Shown here: piece by piece, positions 35,557 to 44,494 of the stretch
Numbering within the stretch: the first letter of the stretch is position 1
How the letters are laid out: each line of letters begins with the position of its first letter
Assembly: GCA_001899255.1 (NCBI GenBank)
Contig: MKVX01000011.1
Coordinates: 1 to 64,000 of the forward strand
From: Rhizobiales bacterium 62-47
GTDB taxonomy: Bacteria; Pseudomonadota; Alphaproteobacteria; Rhizobiales; Xanthobacteraceae
Length of the DNA stretch: 64,000 nucleotides
Direction of reading: 5' to 3'
Made by a program: the position numbers and the translations under genes
Notes under the pieces: generated by a model
The model's input: only the letters and a program-made list of their open reading frames with translations
What the model was told of the DNA's origin: nothing
Database searches by the model: none

Positions 35557-37128
35557 TCAGGATTTCCTGCGCCGGCGCCCGACTTCGTATCCGACAGCAC
35601 CGATACCTAGAGCGAACACGCCCGACGCAGCAATCAGACCCGGTGACAGCGGCGCGCCCGGTGCATGCGACAATACTTGTTGCGGTGCGACTGAAGCTGG
35701 CGTCGACGCGGCACCCGACGGAAGGTTCGCGCTCATGTTGCTGTAGGTCCGTTCCAGCATCTGGCGGCCGACGTCCTTGAGGATCGCTTGCCCCGCCACA
35801 CGCCCCTGACCAAGCACCAGATCGACGTTGGTGATGGTGGGACCACCGAGATTTGCCGAACGGTTGCCCTGCTTGTCGGCAACATGCCAGGCGAGCACCT
35901 TATCGCCGTCAATGCGCTCGACCGCGATCTTGAAATAGCCTTCGGGCCCGTCGACCGAAGCTCCCGGTTTCAGCCGGATCTCTTCCTTGTTGACCAGCAT
36001 GAATCCGAAATTGTGCCCCGTCGGACAGCCAACCGGATACACCGCGAAGCGCTGGTCTCCGGCATAGGTATCGCCGTAGCGCAGGCTGAAGGCCTTGTCG
36101 TAGATCTTCAGGTTGGCCTTGCCATCCTTGAAGGCCTCCGGCCATGGCGAAAGAAAGCCGATGACATCGCCGTGTTCGAATACCAGTGCCTTGCGTGCAC
36201 CGGTATCCTCGATCAGCAGCTCGTTCTGCACGGGCCCGAGCGTCTTGGCGAGCACGACATTGCCGTTCTCGATCACCTCGACATTGACAGTCCCGGACGC
36301 CGCATCGACCGACGCGACTTTCACGGTGCGATTGCCCGCCTTCCACTGATCGCCTGTGCCGGCGAGACCGGCGAAGATTTTCTCATCGGCAAGCACGACG
36401 CGATCCATCCGCACGCCGGAGATCCAGTCGAACACCAACTGCTTGGGATTGGCTTCGCGCGCCTTGCCCTGATTATAGAGCTGGTTGAATTGCATGCCGC
36501 CCCACCAGTCGGTCTGCGTGCTCGAGAGCACCGGCGCGCCGAACGCCCATTCCCAATCGGTGCCAGCGATGGTCTTGACGTGCAGCGCGTGGTTGGCCGT
36601 CTTGTTGTGCACGACGGTCGCGTAATACTGATAGACCTGCCCACCGACGACGACGCTCTGCCCTGCGGGAATGGTGACGTTCTCCTTCACCACCACGGTC
36701 ATGTCGTAATCGACATAGGTCGGTGTGCGGCCGAGCAACGGCAGCGTCTCGCCGCGTAACGCGACTTCACCGCCCCAGGTATCCTCGTGGTAGACGAGAC
36801 CGCCGGGAGGAATGACGACCTCACCATTCTCGACCTTGCTCTTGCGAATGAACACGCCATCATATTTCGGCGTCTTGCGGCCGAAGTCGTCTTTGACGAT
36901 GGTTCCTTCACGCAATCCCGGCAGACCGGGTACATAGGCTGGACGCACCGGACGATCGGCAATCAACGAGAGCGGCGGCGGCGCGATATCGTTGGTTGCA
37001 ATCGGGTGAGCTAGCGGCATACCCGGCTTGGCCGGTTGCAGAATTTTCGAATAATCGGTCGCGTGCGCTTGTGGCGCGGCGATCAGCAATGCTGCAGCTG
37101 CAATGCCGAGCAGAATTTGTCGTGCCAT
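35557..37128 (-). CDS. exported, C-terminally anchored protein of unknown family, 523 residues
   Basis: I do not recognise the family. The protein has a signal peptide (MARQILLGIAAAALLIAAPQ, cleaved near AHA), a beta-rich body rich in Gly, Val and Asp with repeated 'xxVxxGDxxxF' turns, one cysteine region (VYPVGCPTGHNFGF), and at the end a Pro/Ser/Ala-rich linker, one membrane helix (LIAASGVFALGIGAVGYEV) and a basic RRRRKS tail. That layout implies a large periplasmic domain anchored to the inner membrane. The ATG at 37128 follows GGAGGGAG. Placed between a thiol-type membrane protein and a PhnD-like binding protein, it is probably the periplasmic enzyme or receptor of the system, but this is inference. 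Confidence 0.8.
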   Translation of the reverse strand: MARQILLGIAAAALLIAAPQAHATDYSKILQPAKPGMPLAHPIATNDIAPPPLSLIADRPVRPAYVPGLPGLREGTIVKDDFGRKTPKYDGVFIRKSKVENGEVVIPPGGLVYHEDTWGGEVALRGETLPLLGRTPTYVDYDMTVVVKENVTIPAGQSVVVGGQVYQYYATVVHNKTANHALHVKTIAGTDWEWAFGAPVLSSTQTDWWGGMQFNQLYNQGKAREANPKQLVFDWISGVRMDRVVLADEKIFAGLAGTGDQWKAGNRTVKVASVDAASGTVNVEVIENGNVVLAKTLGPVQNELLIEDTGARKALVFEHGDVIGFLSPWPEAFKDGKANLKIYDKAFSLRYGDTYAGDQRFAVYPVGCPTGHNFGFMLVNKEEIRLKPGASVDGPEGYFKIAVERIDGDKVLAWHVADKQGNRSANLGGPTITNVDLVLGQGRVAGQAILKDVGRQMLERTYSNMSANLPSGAASTPASVAPQQVLSHAPGAPLSPGLIAASGVFALGIGAVGYEVGRRRRKS

Positions 37129-37219
37129 GGGCGTCTCCCTCCAATGTCGCAATATTGTTTGGTTTCGGACTTGCCGGCGTGGATGCGTCGCGCACATCAT
37201 CGCGCGCAACACGGCTCAT

Positions 37220-37759
37220 CTAGGCAAAGCTGCTTTCACTGACTTCACCATTGGCCCGTCGCGACAGTTCGCAACTCGACAGGCGCCGCGATAGAAACAT
37301 CGTGCCCCAACCGGTCAGCAGCAGAGTATTGAGTGCGATCAGCCATTTCGGCACGCCAGCAAGCAGCGTTCCGGCGATGCCGAGACCGACCACCGACAAC
37401 GCCGGTGCCAGACAACTGATGCACAACGCCGAAAGTGCCAGTGCGCCACCGCCCATTGCAGCTCCTGCTGCCGCACCACCTCCGGCGCGGCGCCCAGCCG
37501 TCAACGCGAAACCAATGAAGGCCACCGACAGGCCGACCGAGATCGCGGTCCAGTATTCCTGCAGACGGCTGAAGCTAATCCACCACGCCGCGACAGGCGG
37601 ATGGCTGAACTGCCCGGCCGCATTGAAGTCGCCTTCGACGAAACCGCACAACTCGCCATCGGCAAGCGTCGTCGGCACCTTGAAACTAAGGTAACTCAAC
37701 ACGACGTAACCGACCGCGCCGACGACAAATAGCAGAGCCATTCTCCGAAACGGAATCAT
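37220..37759 (-). CDS. small membrane protein with CxxC in a membrane helix (MerT-like pattern)
   Basis: A 179-residue protein with four predicted membrane segments. The third (about residues 105-130) contains Cys113 and Cys116 in LCISCLAPALSVVGLGIAG, which is reminiscent of the vicinal-cysteine helix of MerT/MerC transporters (Cys-pair, Pro, then GLG). A periplasmic loop with one cysteine follows the first helix. The family is otherwise unknown to me. In the operon with TusA-, DsrE- and PhnD-like proteins it could pass a thiol, persulfide or metal through the membrane. Confidence 0.75.
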   Translation of the reverse strand: MIPFRRMALLFVVGAVGYVVLSYLSFKVPTTLADGELCGFVEGDFNAAGQFSHPPVAAWWISFSRLQEYWTAISVGLSVAFIGFALTAGRRAGGGAAAGAAMGGGALALSALCISCLAPALSVVGLGIAGTLLAGVPKWLIALNTLLLTGWGTMFLSRRLSSCELSRRANGEVSESSFA

Positions 37760-37876
37760 GCAGGCTTTTCCCCTCTAGCCGATGACGGCAGGGCAGGCCC
37801 TTCGGCTGGCTGCCCATCCACAATGATGCGACTGAGCACGCGCCCACATACGAGGCACGCGCTCAGCTAGAATGGC

Positions 37877-38239
37877 CTAGTAGCAAACGCTCGGAGCACC
37901 ATCGCTCATGAACTCGACCAGCTTGGCCCCGCCAACGATGACGGCACCAGCGACGAGATTGTTCTCGTCGAGACCGCGCTTCTTGAAGCAGGGCGAGCAG
38001 ACGTAAATCTTGCCGCCTGCTTCCGCGAAATTCTTGATGAGATCGTTCAGAGCCGCAAAGCCTGCTTCGTGAATGCCGTCGGCATACCCCTTCACGCCGA
38101 TCCGCGTTCCCTCGGTGGAGAGAAACACCACGGTCTCCTTGTCCGAGGCGACAGCAGCATTGGCCACGACAAATGCGACGGTCGCCTTGTCGGTATCGTT
38201 TTTGGCGCAGGTCAGGCTGACAACAAACTTACCGGGCAT
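37877..38239 (-). CDS. DsrE/DsrF-like family protein
   Basis: A 120-residue cytoplasmic protein of the DsrE/DsrF/TusBCD-like fold: N-terminal strand KFVVSLTCAKNDTDKATVAF, a central AGFAALNDLIKNF segment, then the conserved VCSPCFKKRG, whose cysteines correspond to the sulfur-binding site of DsrE, and a terminal Cys119. The ATG at 38239 is fixed by a strong GGAGG; the open frame upstream has no family counterpart. DsrE proteins bind and relay persulfide sulfur, usually with TusA, and a TusA-like gene precedes it here. Confidence 0.88.
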   Translation of the reverse strand: MPGKFVVSLTCAKNDTDKATVAFVVANAAVASDKETVVFLSTEGTRIGVKGYADGIHEAGFAALNDLIKNFAEAGGKIYVCSPCFKKRGLDENNLVAGAVIVGGAKLVEFMSDGAPSVCY

Positions 38240-38324
38240 TCTAACTTCCTCCTGATGATGGGGACGATCCCCACATTCATTCAACTGACCGCACGAGAGC
38301 GCACGCCCTCGCGCCGTGGTTCGC

Positions 38325-38567
38325 TCAATTCCAGACCATTCGCGATTTGATCCAGAAACTCTTGTTGGGGATGTCGCTCGCAACGAGTTCGTTATTGGTC
38401 ATGCGACACCATGCCGCGAGGTCGATCGACGCCGCCGGGTCGTAAGCGATGATCTTGAGAATTTCGCCGGGCATTTGGCGCAGCTTCTTGCGCAGTTCGA
38501 TGACCAGTTCGCCACAGCCCATATCGCCCGCATTCCATTCATCCCGTGCTGCAGGGCGCTCACTCAT
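38325..38567 (-). CDS. TusA-like sulfurtransferase-fold protein with altered active site
   Basis: An 80-residue stand-alone TusA/SirA-fold protein. The position of the usual catalytic CPxP reads GDMGCGELV, so Cys18 is kept but the following Pro is Gly. The second conserved block LAAWCRMTNNEL matches the one in the TusA-MetE fusion of the same operon. First gene of the operon, with GGAGCGAG before the ATG. It is probably a sulfur carrier partner of the DsrE-like protein; the loss of Pro may change reactivity. Confidence 0.85.
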   Translation of the reverse strand: MSERPAARDEWNAGDMGCGELVIELRKKLRQMPGEILKIIAYDPAASIDLAAWCRMTNNELVASDIPNKSFWIKSRMVWN

Positions 38568-39014
38568 AACGCTCGCTCCGCTCGATCTCGGCAGCTCCGT
38601 TGCAGCGTTGCGTCATGATCCAGGCACGCCTCCTCGTTCGCGGAATCGCCAGATATCCAGCGCGCGGTAAACTCAAGCCAAACGGACGCAGGTCGTGCAC
38701 AGGCACAACGGGTCCATCATTTTTGTTCTGGTGAGAGCAGCTAGTTCAACTGACATCCCGTGCACGAATGCGACGGATACAGCCCAACACGGGGCATGAC
38801 GTTCGAACAAAGCCGCTGTTTTGAATGTAACGGACGCCAGACCAAATGGTCAAGAACGTTTTCCGTCTCCTGGATGATCTGCACTTGCAGGCCGTCGACG
38901 CTGGCGCCGCGGCGTAGCGAGCAAAGCGCCGAGAGCCTGTCCGAGATCGGATTCGATGTAAGCGAAACCGAATCGATGATTGGAGGACGCGATCATCCGT
39001 CTCGTTCGGTCAGT
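38568..39014. other. 447-base gene-free region upstream of the TusA/DsrE/Phn operon
   Basis: No convincing gene: the open frame running in from the plus strand is the shadow of the neighbouring amidohydrolase gene. The region must hold the promoter of the eight-gene operon. I see one 8-bp palindrome GTTCGAAC (38801-38808) and a loose GATTCG/CGAATC pair (about 38950-38975), neither strong enough to call an operator. Confidence 0.5.
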
Positions 39015-40151
39015 TCATGGATGCCACCACCGGCCAGCGACGACGACGCCTTCGCTGGTCAATCGCTGATTGCCCTCGAGATGCTCGCCGACCACGTCGA
39101 CATAATCGAAACCTCCTTCGCGAAGCGCCAGGACTGTCGCATCGCCGACCGAGCCCGGCTTCAGGCTCCCAAGTTCCGGGCGCTTGATGGCGGACGCGGC
39201 ATTGACCGTCGTCGCGGCGATGACGTCCGGGAGCGACATGCCGAGGCAGAGAAATTTCGACAAGGTTGTCACCTGGTCAAAAACTGGTCCGTCGATGCAG
39301 AGCGCATGAATATCCGACGAGATCGTGTCGGGCAGAAAGCCATTGGCGAGCATTGCACGCGCCGTCGCGAAGGCGAAGGAACCTTTGCCATGGCCGATAT
39401 CGAACAAGACGCCACGGCGACGCGCATCCAGCACGGCCTGCTTCACTTTGCCTTGACGCGTTGTCGGCGCGTTAGGGAATGGCCGAAAAGCATGTGTCAA
39501 CACGTCGCCTGCGCGCAATTGCGCAAGCACGTCCTCGTAGGACGGTGGCGGATCGTCGATATGGGCCATTATCGGCAGGCCGGTTTCCTCGGCAACCTGC
39601 ATTGCCGCATTCAACGGATGCAGACCGGACGTGCCGGATGAAAATTTGCCAACCCTCACCTTGATTCCAACGATCAGATCGCGATTGGCCTCGGCGACGC
39701 GCACGGCATCGGCCGGCGCCATTAGTCGCATTTCTTCACTTTCGCCGACCATGACGGTCCTCGAATACGCGTAGATCCCGGCGAAAGAGACGTGAAGGTA
39801 GACGAGGATGCGGGTTTGCGAGGGCTCGATGACGTGTTTGCGAAAACCGGCGAAATTACCCGGCCCAGCCGAACCTGTATCGATCGCCGTGGTGACGCCG
39901 CTTGTGCGTGCAAAAGCCTCGGCGTCGATCCCGAGCGAGGTACCGCCCCAATAAACATGCGTATGGAGGTCGATCAACCCGGGAACGACCAGCAGCCCCG
40001 TCACGTCGCGCACGTCGGGACAACCGGCCGTATCGAGCTTGGCGGCAACTTTCGCCACCTTGCCGTCGCGGAACGCTACATCCGCAAACATATCGAGCTG
40101 CTGCGAGGGATCGATCACACGACCCCCGCTCAAAACGAGATCGTAAACCAT
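39015..40151 (-). CDS. amidohydrolase/deacetylase family metallohydrolase
   Basis: A 378-residue amidohydrolase of the dihydroorotase/hydantoinase-like branch. Metal ligands: His-x-His in DLHTHVYWGG, a Lys that is probably carboxylated in GIKVRVG, His in MAHIDDPP and LTHAF, and Asp in SSDIHA. It hydrolyses a cyclic amide or N-acyl group. The ATG at 40151 is preceded by GGAGG; a GTG two codons earlier is less likely. It is the last gene of the GntR-controlled operon and directly follows the PLP enzyme, as is also seen in D-amino-acid processing clusters. Confidence 0.9.
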   Translation of the reverse strand: MVYDLVLSGGRVIDPSQQLDMFADVAFRDGKVAKVAAKLDTAGCPDVRDVTGLLVVPGLIDLHTHVYWGGTSLGIDAEAFARTSGVTTAIDTGSAGPGNFAGFRKHVIEPSQTRILVYLHVSFAGIYAYSRTVMVGESEEMRLMAPADAVRVAEANRDLIVGIKVRVGKFSSGTSGLHPLNAAMQVAEETGLPIMAHIDDPPPSYEDVLAQLRAGDVLTHAFRPFPNAPTTRQGKVKQAVLDARRRGVLFDIGHGKGSFAFATARAMLANGFLPDTISSDIHALCIDGPVFDQVTTLSKFLCLGMSLPDVIAATTVNAASAIKRPELGSLKPGSVGDATVLALREGGFDYVDVVGEHLEGNQRLTSEGVVVAGRWWHP

Positions 40152-40197
40152 CCCCACCTCCGACTCGCTTGTTCTGCGAATAGCGTTCGCCCGCGTA

Positions 40198-41328
40198 TCA
40201 ACTGCCTGCCGCTCTCAACGGCCGATAGCGTCCACCTATCGGCCAGACGTTCAAGGAACCATCGTCCATGATGACATGGTAAGCCGAATGCAAGTTGACC
40301 GTCGGATCGCAATGGGTTGCGGCAATCAGGATTCGACGGCCTGTCGGAAGCGTCGCCGCCCCCGGCGGCAGGGCGATGATGCCATGTTCATCCCCCCAGA
40401 AGCGATAACGCGCACGTTTCGGAACGCCGATCAGGACGTCCGGAACCGGACCGTTGACGGCCAACGCCTTGGTGCCGGCATCGACCGTAATCTCGCCGCA
40501 ACGGCGGTTCGATACCACTGTCGCCAGCACATAAAGCGATTGCTCGAACGGTAGCGCGCTGTCATCGGCTCCGCGCACGGTGCGATATTCAGCATCCATC
40601 AACAGATACGATCCGGCTTGAATTTCGGTGTACGGGCCTTCCCGCATATCGATATCGCTCGTGCCGGTACCACTTCCCGAGACGAAACCCGGCTTCAATC
40701 CCGCTTCTGACAACGCGGATACGACATCTCGTAGCCGTTGCGCTGCGCCGCGGGCGACACGCTGTCGTTCGTCGAATCCCACGACATGTTGCGCATGGCC
40801 AGCATAGCCCTGGATTCCGGCGAATCGTGTGTTTGGCAACGACGCAATCAACCTCGCCAACGCGACTGCCTCGCGTGGACCGACCACACCGGTTCGCTCT
40901 TGACCGACATCGATATCGACGGCCAACTCCAGCGCCACGTTGCCCGCGATGGCGCGAAGCATATTGACCTGATCGGCATCATCTACCACCGTCGCGATCG
41001 ACCCGCGCCGGCTCAACGCAACAAACCGAACGCACTTTTCCTCGCCGGCGGGCGGTGACGTCAGAAGGATATTCCGAATATCCGCGGCACTGAGATCCTC
41101 TGCTTCCGCAAGCGTCGCACAAGCGATGCCAACTGCACCTGCCGCACATTGCCGCTGGGCGATTGCGACAGACTTATGCGATTTCATATGCGGCCGGAGT
41201 TGAATGCCGCGAGTGGCGGCGAACGCTGCCATCCGCGCGATATTGGCATCGAGCGCGGCCGCGTCGAGCACCAACGCCGGTGTGGGAATCTGCGCAAACC
41301 TCGCATCGCCAGGATCGAGTGGCTTCAT
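40198..41328 (-). CDS. D-threonine aldolase/D-serine dehydratase-like PLP enzyme (DSD1 family)
   Basis: A 376-residue fold-type III PLP enzyme. The N-terminal alanine-racemase-like barrel carries the PLP lysine in LRPHMKSHKS, and the C-terminal domain has the metal-binding pair in DEHG and THCDPTVNLH. Such enzymes cleave D-beta-hydroxy amino acids (aldolase) or dehydrate D-serine, using PLP and a divalent metal. Its ATG overlaps the stop of the molybdenum hydroxylase gene. In this operon it may act on a beta-hydroxy amino acid set free from the ring substrate. Confidence 0.9.
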   Translation of the reverse strand: MKPLDPGDARFAQIPTPALVLDAAALDANIARMAAFAATRGIQLRPHMKSHKSVAIAQRQCAAGAVGIACATLAEAEDLSAADIRNILLTSPPAGEEKCVRFVALSRRGSIATVVDDADQVNMLRAIAGNVALELAVDIDVGQERTGVVGPREAVALARLIASLPNTRFAGIQGYAGHAQHVVGFDERQRVARGAAQRLRDVVSALSEAGLKPGFVSGSGTGTSDIDMREGPYTEIQAGSYLLMDAEYRTVRGADDSALPFEQSLYVLATVVSNRRCGEITVDAGTKALAVNGPVPDVLIGVPKRARYRFWGDEHGIIALPPGAATLPTGRRILIAATHCDPTVNLHSAYHVIMDDGSLNVWPIGGRYRPLRAAGS

Positions 41329-43658
41329 TTGGTCTCTCCGGACCGAGCTCTCGCCGCAAGGACAGCCTGATGCACGCGCTCCTGTTTCAATGGCAGCGTG
41401 AACAACGGCACTTCATGGCCGTTGCGAAAAGGATCGATGGCGCGAGCCAGCGCGTTGGCAATTGCAGGTGCCGCCGGAATCACGCCAGCCTCGCCGACGC
41501 CTCGGACGCCGAGGGGATTGGTTCCGGCGCGGGTTTCCATATGGGCAAGCCGAATACGCGGGACCTCTGGTGCAGTAGCCACCAGATAGTCCGCCAGCGA
41601 ACCTGTCAATAGTTGGCCCTCTTCGTCATAGATCAGTTCCGAGAACAGAGCGCCGCCGATGCCATCGACAGCGCCGCCAATCACCTGTCCTTCGACAATC
41701 ATCGAATTCAAGCTTCGTCCCGCGTCATGTGCCACCAGATAATCGCGAAGACTGAAAAAGCCGGTTCTCGGGTCGAGGCAAACCCGCGCCACATGGACCG
41801 ACATTCCATAGGTCAGAGGTTGGTCCGCCTTAAAGACATGCTGAGCCTCAAGCGCCCCCTCTCCATCGAACAAAGCTCCGCCGGGCATTACCGCACGGGC
41901 GATCTTGCCAAGGTCGAGGCCGGTGTCCTCACCAGTCGCACGCCGCACCACGCCATCGACAATCGTCAATTCTGCCTCGGTGGACTGAAGCAACGTCGCC
42001 GCATAACCCAGAGCCTTGCTGCGCAACGCGAGCGCGGCACGATGAACAGCGCTCGCGCCGAACACTGCCCCCCTGCTGGCGAATGCCCCACGCCCAAACG
42101 AGACCAACTGGGTGTCGCCCATTCGCACCTGAATACGCTCGAAATCGACGCCCAACGCTTCCGCGCAGACCTGCGCATAGGTGGTGAGTTGGCCTTGCCC
42201 CTGCGTTGTCATGCCGGAAAACACAATCACGTTGCCGGCCGTATCGACGCGAATCAACGCCGACTCGAAATTCACCAGCCCACCAGCCTCAATGCCGCAC
42301 GCCATCCCCCAAGCCTCGCGACGACCGTCCGCCAAGACATCGACCGATTCATCGTAACCGGTGCCTTCAACCGCTTTCGCCAGCAATGCCGGGAAGTCTC
42401 CGCTTTCGAAGCGGACGGGGAGCGTCGCCAATGTCGCTCCGGACAGAAATGGCAGATCGGACGGCTCGATCAGATTGAGCTGACGTAACGCGAGCGCGGG
42501 AATGCCGATATCCTTGGCGAGAACATCGATCAGGCACTCGATTGGAAACGCCGCTTCCGGCTGACCAGCGCCGCGATAGGTCGCGATCGGCGTCTTGTTG
42601 GTGCCGACGCAACGGACGTCGACCTTCACGTTGGCAATCTTGTAGCTATTAGCGATATGTGCCGGCACAACTTCCGACGTCATGATGCCGCTGTTGTGAA
42701 TGTAGGCACCGACATCGGTGACGACGTCGGCCTTGAGAGCGACGAAGCGCCCTGCGGCATCGCAGCCGAGTTCAAGATCGACATCGATCGCACGCGAATG
42801 TGTGGTCGCCTGCAGATTTTCGAAACGATCTTCGATCCATTTGACCGGCCGCTGCAGCAACCGCGCGGCATGGGCCACCACGATCTCTTCCGGATAACAA
42901 CGTGACTTCGCGCCGAATCCGCCACCAACGTCTTCGGCAATCACCCGAACCTGATATTCAGGCACATCAAGAATGCTGGCGAGATTCTGGCGTACATTGT
43001 AGTGCGCCTGCGTCGACATCCAGACGGTAAGACTCGCTTGGTCCCGGTCGTATTCAGCAACAACACCACGCCCTTCCAACGCCAACGGCGTCTGTCGCGC
43101 GAAACTGAAGCGGCGCGAGACCCGATGCGTCGCCTTGGCCATCGCGTCATCGGCCTGGCCGTGGCTGGCGCTGAAAGCTGCCGCAATGTTATCGACCCAA
43201 TCGTCGTGCAATCGCGGCGCACCGGCGGCAAGTGCCGCCGCCGGCGATCCGAATGCCACTAGCGGCTCCAGTTCGATCTCGACCAGCGCGGCGAGATCTT
43301 CGGCAATATAACGATCCGCTGCAACCACGAAAGCAATCGGCTCTCCAACATAGCGCACGCGGTCGCGCGCCAGAAAGCCCGGCAATCCGTTGCGGATCGC
43401 TTCATGCCAATACCGCGTCACCCATGGCTTATCCACGAACGGCAAGTCGGCCGCCGTAATGACAGCAAGCGCTCCGGCCGCGAGCGCGGCAGAGGCATCA
43501 ATTCCGGCAATTCTTGCATGTGCCATCTGGCTGCGGATGAAGGTGCCGTGAACCATGCGATCCAGATGCAGGTTATCGACGAACCGGCCTCGCCCACGCA
43601 GCAGCCGCGCGTCCTCCTTGCGCAAGTAACGATCCGGGGAGGAAGCACCATCCGTCAC
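41325..43658 (-). CDS. molybdenum hydroxylase, large (molybdopterin) subunit
   Basis: A 777-residue xanthine-dehydrogenase-family catalytic subunit: N-terminal RYLRKEDARLLRGRGRFVDN, substrate loop ATYRGAGQPEAAF, and the catalytic Glu in GVRGVGEAGVIPA. Together with the two small subunits encoded directly upstream it forms the complete alpha-beta-gamma enzyme for hydroxylation of an N-heterocycle or aldehyde with water as oxygen source. All three genes are linked by ATGA overlaps. Only distant similarity to the lone large subunit at 2317-4644. Confidence 0.95.
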   Translation of the reverse strand: MTDGASSPDRYLRKEDARLLRGRGRFVDNLHLDRMVHGTFIRSQMAHARIAGIDASAALAAGALAVITAADLPFVDKPWVTRYWHEAIRNGLPGFLARDRVRYVGEPIAFVVAADRYIAEDLAALVEIELEPLVAFGSPAAALAAGAPRLHDDWVDNIAAAFSASHGQADDAMAKATHRVSRRFSFARQTPLALEGRGVVAEYDRDQASLTVWMSTQAHYNVRQNLASILDVPEYQVRVIAEDVGGGFGAKSRCYPEEIVVAHAARLLQRPVKWIEDRFENLQATTHSRAIDVDLELGCDAAGRFVALKADVVTDVGAYIHNSGIMTSEVVPAHIANSYKIANVKVDVRCVGTNKTPIATYRGAGQPEAAFPIECLIDVLAKDIGIPALALRQLNLIEPSDLPFLSGATLATLPVRFESGDFPALLAKAVEGTGYDESVDVLADGRREAWGMACGIEAGGLVNFESALIRVDTAGNVIVFSGMTTQGQGQLTTYAQVCAEALGVDFERIQVRMGDTQLVSFGRGAFASRGAVFGASAVHRAALALRSKALGYAATLLQSTEAELTIVDGVVRRATGEDTGLDLGKIARAVMPGGALFDGEGALEAQHVFKADQPLTYGMSVHVARVCLDPRTGFFSLRDYLVAHDAGRSLNSMIVEGQVIGGAVDGIGGALFSELIYDEEGQLLTGSLADYLVATAPEVPRIRLAHMETRAGTNPLGVRGVGEAGVIPAAPAIANALARAIDPFRNGHEVPLFTLPLKQERVHQAVLAARARSGETK

Positions 43659-44494
43659 GGCAGTATCTCCAGCAGACAGTCCTTCAGCAGCACCGCAGCA
43701 AGATGTTGGCGATAGCTACCGCTGGCGTGGATATCCGAGAGTGCGACAACATCGCCGAGTTCGATCCGGATCGCCTCGTCGATCGCTGCGCTCGCGTTAT
43801 TTGCCTCCTTCAGTTTCTCGATCAGCTTGTCGCAGCGCCTTGGCACTTCCTCGAGCCCACCCACCGCAATCGAAAGACGATCACCGGCAATTTGCGCCGC
43901 GACGGCAACCAGCGCAAAATCGCCATGACGACGCGCGAGTTCGCGAAAGGCGCAACGCGTACCGGCATCGGCTACGGGCATCACGATCTCAACCAGCAAC
44001 TCTCCTGGTTCGAGGGCTGTCGTCAGTGCGCCAAGCTGAAAGTCGCGTGTGCTCAGGCGCCGCTCGCCCGACACATTGCGCAGTACAAGCTCGGCTTCGA
44101 GCGTCGCCGCGACCAACGCGATCTCCGCCGAGGGATCCGCATGAACCAGGCTGCCGCCAATCGTACCCCGGCTCCGGGTCTGGACATGTCCAATGTTCGG
44201 CAAGGCCGCCATCAGCAGCGGAAGATGCTCAGCGAGATCCTTCTCGCGCAACAGCGCCGCCTGCGTGGTCGCGGCTCCGATGTGAATACGATCTCCGATT
44301 TTCCGCCAGCCCTGCAACTCGGGGATACGGCTGATATCGACCAGCGCATCCGGCGTCGCCATCCGCAGGTTCATCGCTGGAACCAGGCTCTGCCCACCAG
44401 CGATCGGCCTTGCCTCTCCGCCCAATTGCGCGAGCAATCCGACGGCCTCGCCAACGCTTTGCGCCTGATGAAACGCAAATGCGGCGGGTTTCAT
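43655..44494 (-). CDS. molybdenum hydroxylase, FAD-binding medium subunit
   Basis: A 279-residue CoxM-type subunit: FAD-binding motifs PIAGGQSLVPAMNLR and TIGGSLVHADPSAE (residues about 32 and 108), and a C-terminal CO-dehydrogenase flavoprotein domain. It takes electrons from the [2Fe-2S] subunit to FAD. It lies between the ferredoxin-type and large subunit genes with four-base overlaps on both sides. Confidence 0.94.
   Translation of the reverse strand: MKPAAFAFHQAQSVGEAVGLLAQLGGEARPIAGGQSLVPAMNLRMATPDALVDISRIPELQGWRKIGDRIHIGAATTQAALLREKDLAEHLPLLMAALPNIGHVQTRSRGTIGGSLVHADPSAEIALVAATLEAELVLRNVSGERRLSTRDFQLGALTTALEPGELLVEIVMPVADAGTRCAFRELARRHGDFALVAVAAQIAGDRLSIAVGGLEEVPRRCDKLIEKLKEANNASAAIDEAIRIELGDVVALSDIHASGSYRQHLAAVLLKDCLLEILP

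Noticed and set aside
38760-39010. Possible protein N-terminus or degraded gene in the gap before the TusA/DsrE/Phn operon
   Set aside because: The frame is continuous with the antisense shadow of the amidohydrolase gene and shows no ribosome site or familiar sequence.
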